DNA from: Smittia aterrima
Lineage: Eukaryota; Arthropoda; Insecta; Diptera; Chironomidae
Length of the DNA: 64,000 bases
NCBI GenBank assembly: GCA_033063855.1
Contig: CP093831.1
Location: forward strand, 27,776,001-27,840,000
Reading direction: 5' to 3'
Program-made: the position numbers and the translations under genes
Shown: piece by piece, positions 10,418 through 18,213 of the stretch
How positions within the stretch are numbered: position 1 is the stretch's first letter
Layout: every line of letters starts with the position of its first letter
Notes under the pieces: generated by a model
What the model saw: the letters and a program-made list of their open reading frames with translations, nothing else
Told to the model about the DNA's origin: nothing
Database searches by the model: none

Positions 10418-11641
10418 TCAGTGGGATTGGCTTTCGATGTGTCGCTTCATATCTCGGAGACTTGGCATTTGATGATTGCAAGTCGGGCAATTATAACATT
10501 TTGGTCCGATGTGAATTTCTTCATGCTTTCTCAGTTCTTTGATATTTTTAAACTTTTGTTTACACAGCTGAATGCGACAACGCAAAGATTTCTCTCCTGA
10601 TGGATGAAACGCTATTATATGTCCTTTCAAATTAAATTTGCTCATTGATCTTTTACAAATTGGACATGAAACTTTCAAATGATTATACATGTGATGCCTA
10701 AGTGAATATTTGTTCCTAAACACTTTACCACACAAATCGCACTGAGCTTCATTCTTATCATGATCTCTTAAATTGTGTTTGTATAAATTATTCTTGTTTG
10801 AGAAAACTTTATCGCAAACTTCACAATTGAACTTTGTTTTTGACGAATACTGTTCAATGTGTTGCGTTAGACGATCATCAGTGAACATTCGCTGACAAAT
10901 CGGGCAAGCAACTTTGTTATGAGTTTGTATGTGATGCAGAAGAAGATCCCTATTTTTGGATATCTTACCACAAATATCGCAATGGAACTTCTTTTCGCTA
11001 TGAACCATTTTTTCATGTACTTTTAATCTACCTTTAGTTGCAAATGATTTAGTGCAAGATCCACATTCAAACTTTATTTGTGGTTCCAAAGCGAAAACTC
11101 CGTGTCGATGCTGTTGTTGATGGTTTTTTAAATTTACTTTACATGCAAAAGAATTTTTGCAAGTTTCGCAGAAAATACTTTTCACATGACGTTGAAAATG
11201 CTTTTGCAGACTATCTTTGTTTAAAGTTTTAAAGTCGCAATTAGTACAATGCCAACTAGTTCCCTTGCGATGAACTTCATTGATGTGACTCGTTTTACAG
11301 TTGCTACAGTCGAATTTAAGATCGCAATAGCTACATTCCTCAATATTTTCTGATTTGCTCATCAAATTACATTTTTCACATTTTTGAAAACCTTTGCAAG
11401 ATTTTAAATGTTTAGGCAAACGTTCTGGAATCCTAGTTGCAAACTCACATTTGCCACAAACGAAATAAGATTGAAAAATCTTTGCTGGATGTTTCTTCCA
11501 GCCTCCATCAAATTTCCTCAAAACTATTTTCACTTCCTTCACTTCAAACTCTGGTTCTGGATCTTCCGGCATAATGAAGACGAAATGTCTTTCTGGTTCG
11601 TGTTTGATGTTGTTAGCGATGTCAAAAGAATAATCGGCCAT
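10418..11641 (-). CDS. C2H2 zinc-finger protein (407 aa), intronless
   Basis: Nuclear DNA-binding protein of the poly-C2H2 class, probably a transcription factor. About ten to twelve fingers fill the protein. Examples in order are CTNCDFKTLNKDSLQKHFQRH, CETCKNSFACKVNLKNHQQQH, CDICGKISKNRDLLLHHIQTH, CEVCDKVFSNKNNLYKHNLRDH (each given here as the finger core) and CDLCGKVFRNKYSLRHHMYNH. The N-terminal ~50 residues (MADYSFDIANNIKHEPERH) lack the ZAD cysteines. The linkers are not the TGEKP type and the spacing is irregular, as in many insect-specific zinc-finger genes. The start is the ATG at 11641. Its first ~80 coding bases plus upstream region are duplicated at 12.13-12.39 kb. The target is unknown. 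Confidence 0.85.
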   Translation of the reverse strand: MADYSFDIANNIKHEPERHFVFIMPEDPEPEFEVKEVKIVLRKFDGGWKKHPAKIFQSYFVCGKCEFATRIPERLPKHLKSCKGFQKCEKCNLMSKSENIEECSYCDLKFDCSNCKTSHINEVHRKGTSWHCTNCDFKTLNKDSLQKHFQRHVKSIFCETCKNSFACKVNLKNHQQQHRHGVFALEPQIKFECGSCTKSFATKGRLKVHEKMVHSEKKFHCDICGKISKNRDLLLHHIQTHNKVACPICQRMFTDDRLTQHIEQYSSKTKFNCEVCDKVFSNKNNLYKHNLRDHDKNEAQCDLCGKVFRNKYSLRHHMYNHLKVSCPICKRSMSKFNLKGHIIAFHPSGEKSLRCRIQLCKQKFKNIKELRKHEEIHIGPKCYNCPTCNHQMPSLRDMKRHIESQSH

Positions 11642-12126
11642 GATGAACTTTTATTTTAACTTTCTCTGGAGATGTTAACTGATCGAAGGATAAACTTAGA
11701 ATGAACTTTCTTTGTTGTCAATTTAAATCATTTTTTACCTAAATTAGCAAAGACCTAATTACCCTTCGGTTCAATTTCTAACCGACTCAAAAATCCTTTT
11801 TTACCTTAACATTTCCAGTCTCATAATTTATGAGAGAGTATTAGTGAACTCACATACATGCATCGTTATATGGGAAATTTCTATTCAAGAAGTTAAGATA
11901 ATTAAGTTCAGTGATAATTAAATGATTAAGTGAGCAGCAAAAAAGATTCTTTATTAGTTTTGCTTTATATTAATTGTATTTTGTGTGACCGAAAATGATC
12001 GCGTGTACATTTCTCACGACGCTTGGTGAACATCACGAAGTAACGTGATCTCTATCAAGTCACTAAACGTGAATTTAATTAAGTTTCTTTAAATTTAATC
12101 GACAATTGTTTCCAAGATTACTAAAG
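11642..12126. other. Upstream region of zinc-finger gene
   Basis: Non-coding A+T-rich flank. The 150 bp next to the start codon are the source of (or homologous to) the duplicate at 12.13-12.39 kb. Nothing else is supported. Confidence 0.5.
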
Positions 12127-12385
12127 TTAAAACTTCAACCTATCTCCTAGTGTTAAAACATATATGTTTCGGCATAATGAAGACGAAATATCTTTCTGGT
12201 TCGTGTTTGATGTTGTCAACGATAACTTGAGAATAATCGGCCATGATGAACGTTTAACATTCTTTGGAGATGTTAACTGATCGAAGGATAAACTTAGAAT
12301 GAACTTTCTTTGTTTCAAGTTGTCAATTTAAATCATTTTTTTTACCTATATTAGCAAAGACCTAATTACTCTTCGGTTCAATTCC
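12127..12385 (-). pseudogene. Duplicated 5' end of the zinc-finger gene
   Basis: From 12244 down, the minus strand reads MADYSQVIVDNIKHEPERYF and then VFIMP, clearly the N-terminus of the 407-aa zinc-finger protein, followed by unrelated sequence and stops. The upstream flank (12250-12385) also matches the flank of the intact gene, including GGAGATGTTAACTGATCGAA. The copy therefore includes promoter sequence and is a partial DNA duplication, not a retrocopy. No zinc finger is present. Confidence 0.8.
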
Positions 12386-12945
12386 TTTATTACCTGAATA
12401 GTTCTAACTTGGAAATTCCCAAACTCAAAAAATGTGTCTTATGTAGATCCAATAAAACTTTATCGAACAGCATAAAATATAATGAGCGAATTTTAGTGTC
12501 AGCGTAAATGTTAAGAAATCTGAACAAATTTGAACCACTGAGACTCTAGCTTTGTGGGCTTAAACCACTTGAGCTATCAAGTCCATCTAAAAAGAGCTAG
12601 CTGCTTCCGTTCTCGAGAAAATCGAATCACAAGCAAAAATCGACTTTTTGTATGGAGATTCCAGGTAAATTTTCTTTTCTTGTCAGACTGTCACATGTTT
12701 GAATAAATTTTGTTCGAAATAATTTTCTTAATTAAAAGACTTAAGAATTGACCTGAAATTATTTGAATTAAATCTCACACGATTTGAATTTCATGTAAAA
12801 TTTTTAATAAATGAAAATTGTGTACAAACAAAAATAAATGTTCAAGTGCGAGATTATTACATCCATTTTCGTTTATTAAAAAGCTTTTCAGTAAGTTTCG
12901 AATCGCAAATCGCGATCAAAAATTTCACAAAATTTGAAGATTATT
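12386..12945. other. Spacer containing a tRNA-like segment
   Basis: Non-coding. At 12523-12585 the minus strand reads GATAGCTCAAGTGGTTTAAG (box A-like) and, 30 nt later, GGTTCAAATTTG (box B-like). No anticodon arm can be folded between them, so it is a tRNA-derived relic or SINE head, not a tRNA gene. The rest is featureless. Confidence 0.45.
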
Positions 12946-14273
12946 TTAGTTTGTCGTTTGCAGCAAGGCCAACAGCGAATAAGAAAATTGCAGAACCTTC
13001 AGCAGCGTTTGCAAGTCAACAGAATTGAAGATTCCGTTGAAACCTTTCAATCGCTGAGCCATGATTAAGATCATAAGATGATCTCTTTGATTTCTCGAGT
13101 TTTCCGTGTACCATTCGACTTCATAGACAGTTGAAGTTAAGTTCTCAATGCAAACGTTAACGCGATTTCCCATCCAACAGAAAATTGAAAGTTGCCCAAA
13201 CACACAACAAATCATCACGATCATTAAAATCGATGCAAAGATGTCAGAACTCAAAGTGTACAAGCACATGCAGATGATGAATGCTGAAATTGAAAATTCG
13301 ATGAAAAAGCTGAATCTTGAAATCAGCTGAGCTTCGTTCATCCAATCCATGACTCGATAGCTTTGTAAGATGGTTTTCTTCACTTGATCTTTGATTTCAA
13401 CCAAATTTTCTTCAGATTCTTTGCGTTGAAACATTTTCTTAACTTGAAGCGTCAAAGCGTCGATTTCAAAACAGGAAAAGTTCATGAGCAACAAAACGTA
13501 TCCAGAATAAAAGTAAAAGTAGGAAATTACGAAACACGCAATGAACAGATGTTGAAAAAAGTGGAGGAACCACTTTGAAGTCATGAAGGAGTCGAATGGC
13601 AAATAAACGAAATAGAAGTTGAAGATCAACTGAAAGTCATTCATTTGAACGAGAAAAGGTGAAGAAACGACGACGCTTAAATTAAGAAATAATATCATTG
13701 CAGTAACGACCGAGATTTTGAATTCTTTCTTCATGTATTCAATCGAGAGCGACCAATCGTCGTCAGTTGAACGAAGTTGCAATCTGTAAAAATTTAATTA
13801 AATTAGAAATTATATCTTAAAAGAAACTTTCTTGCCTTTCTTTGGCAATCTTGTCCATCGCTCTTTGAATCCTGACTTGGAATAGAAACATGATCGTCAA
13901 GTAACCAAAATGGCGAGCGACTTGAACTTTAAATTTATGAAATTAGAAAATTAATTTTTAGAGTTGATAATCAATCGCCAGTTGATAATCTTCTTACGAA
14001 AATAACAAATGTTTTCCATCAACTCGATCGCTGTTAGGTTTTCTGAGATTAAGATGTACGAGCTGTTTCCTATTTCGAAATTTGCATGAGCTAAGAGAAG
14101 TAGAATAAAGCTAAAGAAAAACTTTATTTACAAAAAGAGATTTTACAAGTTTAGCGATTTTACAAAATATTTAATTTTCCTTTTTCGTTCAGCGGATTCA
14201 GAAACTTCCACAAAATTCCAAGAACTTTAACCATTCGAGTTGCATGAATGGAAGGTCCTTCGACAAAATTCAT
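12946..14273 (-). CDS. Odorant receptor 3 (7tm_6, 383 aa)
   Basis: Intact odorant receptor. Exons are 14164-14273, 13998-14110, 13836-13926 and 12946-13783 (110+113+91+838 nt, 384 codons with stop). The start is MNFVEGPSIHATRMVKV. It has the same GC-AG third intron as its paralogs. The last exon holds most TM segments (FQLIFNFYFVYLPFDSF, SYFYFYSGYVLLLMNFSC) and ends SYSLLALLQTTN. It is very close to OR 4, with long identical stretches in the C-terminal exon (such as SRFSFFIEFSISAFIICMC). That points to a recent duplication or conversion between them. Confidence 0.9.
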
Positions 14274-14325
14274 TTCTGATTTCTTTAAAAGACGATTCGG
14301 TTTAGGCTAAACCGTTTAGCTTTAT

Positions 14326-14348
14326 TCACTGTCAGAAGGCAAATGAGA
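14326..14348 (-). promoter_or_regulatory. Conserved OR upstream block, copy 3
   Basis: TCACTGTCAGAAGGCAAATG followed by AGA, about 55 bp upstream of the OR 3 start codon, as at the other OR genes. A small palindrome GGTTTAGGCTAAACC lies just next to it (14299-14313). Confidence 0.5.
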
Positions 14349-14391
14349 AATCTTTGAAAATTTTTTTATGACGAAGCAAATTTTCTAAAAT

Positions 14392-14553
14392 ATTAATTGA
14401 CTAATTAAATTTTCACTTTTTCTCGCTTTTGTCAGTCACTTTTAAACAAATTAAATTTTGCTCATTATTTAAACGTGACTGACAAAAGCGAGAAAAAGTG
14501 AAAATTTAATTAATTATGTCGTTTTTTCCGAACATTAAAAATTAATTGACTAA
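14392..14553. mobile_element. Foldback element with 37-bp perfect arms and 13-bp direct repeats
   Basis: Arms 14403-14439 and 14475-14511 are exact reverse complements over 37 bp, with a 35-bp loop. The direct repeat ATTAATTGACTAA occurs at 14392-14404 and 14541-14553. The paralogous site upstream of OR 2 (near 7790) has a single ATTAATTGAGTAACTTTAAC and no insert. So ~149 bp was inserted here with duplication of the target. There is no coding capacity. Confidence 0.75.
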
Positions 14554-14574
14554 CTTTAACGTTTAAGTTCAATT

Positions 14575-14874
14575 ATGAAAAGTTGCTTTTGGGGATTTCT
14601 ATCAAATGGTTTAGTCAGCACAAAATGTTCTTGATCTGCAACATTTCCAGTAACCAGTTCCACGAATGAAAATACCTTGAATAGTTCAGGTATAATCGAT
14701 TGTTATTCGAAGTTAGGCGATCAAGAAGTCTTCAAAAAGTTTGGAGCGACTGACTCCTTTAATTGCTTTAAAGATAAGTTGATTCAAAAATTTATTTCTC
14801 ATCAAAACTTAAAGACTAGAGACTCTCCTCAAACGAGTCCTTTAGAAAGTTCAACTAATAATTTAGTTCCATAA
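14575..14874 (+). pseudogene. Decayed divergent ORF block, copy 2 (longest frame)
   Basis: Reads MKSCFWGFLSNGLVSTKCS, a TGA stop, then an open frame to TAA at 14874 containing CYSKLGDQEVFKKFGATDSF and a Ser/Thr-rich end. It lies 300 bp upstream of OR 3 and diverges from it. Copies near OR 2 and OR 4 carry different breaks, so no copy is intact. No family is recognised. It travels with the OR genes in each duplication. Confidence 0.5.
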
Positions 14875-15640
14875 CGAAATCGAACGCGTGCCTTTTTTAA
14901 TTCAGCTATTGCATAAAGAAAAAATAAACTTTCAGTCTGTATTCGGCTGCCGACTCATGCGCATCGTCCGAAATTGAGAGGCGATGTGAAGTCGAAAAAA
15001 GTCCTTCCTAGGCAAATTTAAGTAGTATAAAGTGTCGTATTCATCTAAATGCAATGATATTTCGTAGCAAGTCATCGATTGCACGCCAAAATTCAACACC
15101 GCAGCGAAGAAAGTTAGAGAAGCATTTGGACTGCGCAGTTCATCGAATTTTACGGTCTGGCCATCTCAACTGATCCTGAGCCGAAGCCTTCGAGAGTCGA
15201 AGCAAACAATCGACTCTGTTTCCATCGAAATCAACTCAAAACTTGGATGAAATTACAAGAAAAATGAAAAAAAAATCATCGATTTCGACGGATAAAGGTT
15301 TGTAAAGCAAAGCGCAGCAGAAATTACAATGAAGACCCGCCAAGTAAAAATCTTTCGTCTTCGGCCATCAAAATTTTTTGAACAATTCTTTTTGACCTGT
15401 GACGCATCAGTGGAACTGTAGGGGAGGAAGGACTCGTCATCTTTTCAAGGACCTGGTTCCCGGACCCATTTTCCCGATTTCGACCATTGAATTATTGAAC
15501 AAATTTTATTTGAAAAAAATGTAATTTGAAATTAATTTGTACGCGAGGCCCGGTTAAATGCACTTAGATTGCGAACCGATTAATAAATATTCAAACAACA
15601 AACAAAAATAAACTTTAAAGAAAAGAGAAATTTATTAAAT
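14875..15640. other. Less A+T-rich non-coding stretch with a split inverted repeat
   Basis: No coding frame. Base composition is clearly less A+T-rich than around it from about 14940 to 15480. The 10-bp inverted pair AGTCCTTCCT (15000-15009) and AGGAAGGACT (15425-15434) brackets most of it. It could be an old transposable-element remnant, but no protein or diagnostic end is visible. Confidence 0.35.
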
Positions 15641-15745
15641 TTGAAATTGTTTAAATGTCTCAATAAAAAGGTAAAATGATATTTTGATTATCAGAGTAAC
15701 TTTAGTTGTCGTCCGTAACAAAGCCAATAACGAGTAAGTGGATTG
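15641..15745 (-). pseudogene. OR C-terminal tail relic
   Basis: Homologous over ~100 bp to 1000-1100 (shared AAATGTCTCAATAAAAAG and ATTTTGATTATCAGAGTAAC) and to the very end of the OR genes (GGCTTTGTTACGGACGAC). Only the last ~15 codons remain. It marks the start of a second OR/IR chimeric patch. Confidence 0.7.
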
Positions 15746-15803
15746 CATAATCTGTCAATCATTTATTTAAAAATTAGTTCTCATTTCAAGTTTAAGAGAA
15801 AAT

Positions 15804-15857
15804 ATTTAAAAATTCCAATCCAATTCGTCATTAGAAATGACAACAGAGGAAACTTTG
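15804..15857 (-). other. Relic of SRBD1 3' end
   Basis: 26 bp at 15804-15829 are identical to 18226-18251, the terminal coding bases of SRBD1. The following ~28 bp stay similar (AAATGACAACAGAGGAAACTTTG against AAATGTCAACTGAAAGAACTTTG, each quoted in part). It is a passenger of a duplication that began inside SRBD1. Confidence 0.7.
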
Positions 15858-16272
15858 ATGTCACGACAACTTAATGTCTTGATGAGCAATAAGCCAGCAG
15901 GATATATTTCATTACGAGATAGTCCTTCAAGCAGCTACTTTATGAAATCTGACTCTCTGAATGTTTACTCTAACGTCTTGATGTGTAAAAAGCCCGAAAA
16001 ACGTATTCAATTACAAGAAAGTCCTTCAGCTGTGATATCTACTCAAAGATGAACGCAACAATTGTCAACAATAAACTTGAAATCCAAATAACTAATCCAG
16101 GTTCAAGCTTCTTCAAAGTCAAAACCTTTGGTTCGTCGTACGTTCTGAAACGTTTTTCATTTAAATCCGGCCATCGCAAATTCCCGCAGGCTCTTCCAAA
16201 TTCTGAATTCACAAAGATTCCGCCTACAAAATGCTGTGGCATCCTGTGATCAATCATTTCGATTTGATTCAA
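15838..16272 (-). pseudogene. IR pseudogene: two C-terminal tails, one with a nonsense codon
   Basis: The minus strand from 16272 encodes the IR last exon (MIDHRMPQHFVGGIFVNSEF, the region ending LLLTIVAFIFE). A TAG at 16039-16041 replaces the Trp codon of the FEW motif. After it the same frame resumes (QLKDFLVIEYVFRAFYTSRR, stop). Immediately beyond, 15935-15880 encodes a second IR tail (LKDYLVMKYILLAYCSSRH, stop), which is IR B-like. Exons 1 and 2 are missing. Upstream it joins OR-type promoter sequence (CTCACTGTCTAAAGACGAAT near 16291-16310). Confidence 0.85.
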
Positions 16273-16499
16273 AAAGATGTTTCAACTAGGCTCACTGTCT
16301 AAAGACGAATGAGAAGTTTAAATGAAATTTTGTGAAGAAATTTTCAATTTTGTTTAAATAATAATGAAAAAAAACCTTAACTTAATCGAGTAGATTATTT
16401 CAATCGATGACAATTGATGTTTTAAAAATTTATTTCTCTTGTCAATTTTAGAACAAATTTACTTTAAAATTCAAATTATGTTTTTATTTCCAAAGAACT

Positions 16500-17824
16500 T
16501 TAGTTTGTCGTTTGCAGCAAGGCCAACAGTGAATAAGAAAATTGCAGAACCTTCAGCAGCGTTTGAAAGTCAACCGAGTTGAAGATTCCATTGAAACCTT
16601 TCAATCGCTGAGCCATGATTAAGATTAGGAGATGGTCTCTTTGATTTCTCGAGTTTTCCGTGTACCATTCGACTTCATAGACAGCTGAAGTTAAGTTCTC
16701 AATGCAAACGTTAACGCGATTTCCCATCCAACAGAAAATTGAAAGTTGCCCAAACACACAACAAATCATCACGATCATTAAAATCGATGCAAAGATGTCA
16801 GAACTCAAAGTGTACAAGCACATGCAGATGATGAATGCTGAAATTGAAAATTCGATGAAAAAGCTGAATCTTGAAATCAGCTGAGCTTCGTTCATCCAAT
16901 CCATGACTCGATAGCTTCGTAAGATTGTTTTCTTTACTTGCTCGTTGACCACATTTTCTTCAGATTCATTGCGTTGAAACATTTTCTTAACCTGAAGCGT
17001 CAAAGCGTCGATTTCAAAACAGGAAAAGTTCATGAGCAACAAAACGTATCCAGAATAAAAGTAAAAGTAGGGAATTACGAAACACGCAATGAACAGTTGT
17101 TGAAAAAAGTGAAGGAACCACTTTGGGGTCATGAAGGAGTCAAACGGTAAATAAACAAAATAGAAGTTGAAGATCAACTGATAGTCGTTCATTTTAACGA
17201 GAAAAGGTGAAAAGACGACGACGCCTAAATTAAGAATCAACATCACTGCAGTGATGACAGAGATTCGAAATTCTTTCTTCATGTAATCAATCGAAAGCGA
17301 CCAATCGTCGTCAGTCGAACGAAGTTGCAATCTAAAAGAATTCGATTTAATTAAGAAATTATATCTTAAAAGAAACTTTCTTGCCTTTCTTCGACAATCG
17401 TGCCCATTGCTCTTTGAATCGTGGTTTGAAAACGAAACATTATCGCCAAGTAACCAAGATGGCGAGCGACTTGAACTTTAAATTTATGAAATTAGAAAAT
17501 TAATTTTTAGAGTTGATAATCAATCGCCAGTTGATAATCTTCTTACGAAAATAACAAATGTTCTCCATCAACTCGATCGCTGTTAGATTGTCAGAGATTA
17601 AGATGTAAGAGCTGATTCCGATCTCGAAATTTGCATGAGCTAAGAGAAGTAGAATAAAGCTAAAGAAAAACTTTAATTACAATAAAAGAGATTTTACAAG
17701 TTTAGCAATTTTACAAAATATTTAATTTTCCTTTTGCGTTGAGAGGATTCAGAAACTTCCACAAAATTTCCAAAACTTTAATCATTCGAGTTGCATGAAC
17801 AGAAGGTCCTTCGACGATTTCCAT
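16500..17824 (-). CDS. Odorant receptor 4 (7tm_6, 381 aa)
   Basis: Intact odorant receptor. Exons are 17715-17824, 17547-17659, 17385-17475 and 16500-17331 (110+113+91+832 nt, 382 codons with stop). It starts MEIVEGPSVHATRMIKV. Its GC-AG third intron is identical in position to the other copies. The TM-rich last exon is nearly identical to OR 3 in its second half and differs mainly in the first 60 residues of the exon and at MFQRNESEENVVNEQVKK, where a short indel lies. Expected partner is Orco (family knowledge). Ligand unknown. Confidence 0.9.
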
Positions 17825-17862
17825 TTCTGATTTCTTTAAAAGAAGATTCGGTTTAACTTTAT

Positions 17863-17884
17863 TCACTGTCAGAAGGCAAATGAG
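17863..17884 (-). promoter_or_regulatory. Conserved OR upstream block, copy 4
   Basis: TCACTGTCAGAAGGCAAATG followed by AG, about 40 bp upstream of the OR 4 start codon. It is the same block as at the other three OR genes. Confidence 0.5.
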
Positions 17885-17944
17885 CAATTTTTGGAAAAGA
17901 TTTTTAAGTCGAAGCAAATTTTTTAAAATATTGATTGGATAACT

Positions 17945-18212
17945 TTTACGTTTTGGTCTAGTCATAAAAATTGGCTTTTGGGGTTTTCTATCAAATGGTT
18001 TAGAAAGCACAAAATGTTCTTGAATTGTAACACAACCGGAAAACACTTCCACGAATGAAAATGCCTTCAATAGTTCAGTTATAATCTTTTTTTATTCTAA
18101 TTGAGAAATTAGGTCTTGTCGAGATCAAGAAGTCAAGAAAAAGTTTGGAGCGATTGATTCTTTTCTTCGCTTTGAAGATTTGTCGATTCAAAAATTTTTT
18201 GCTCATTAAAAC
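17945..18212 (+). pseudogene. Decayed divergent ORF block, copy 3
   Basis: Most degraded of the three blocks. It keeps GGCTTTTGGGGTTTTCTATC, TCCACGAATGAAAATGCC and GATCAAGAAGTCAAGAAAAA, but the start codon is lost and frames are broken. It abuts the SRBD1 stop codon, so the OR duplication unit ends at or inside SRBD1's 3' end. Confidence 0.5.
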
Positions 18213-18213
18213 T

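Noticed and set aside
10044..10490. 148-codon minus-strand frame overlapping the zinc-finger 3' end
   Set aside because: It overlaps the last zinc fingers in another frame and has no family features.
17711..18070. 119-codon minus-strand frame running into OR 4 exon 1
   Set aside because: Only the part from the ATG at 17824 is the OR. The upstream part is the reverse strand of the decayed divergent block and is not conserved as protein.
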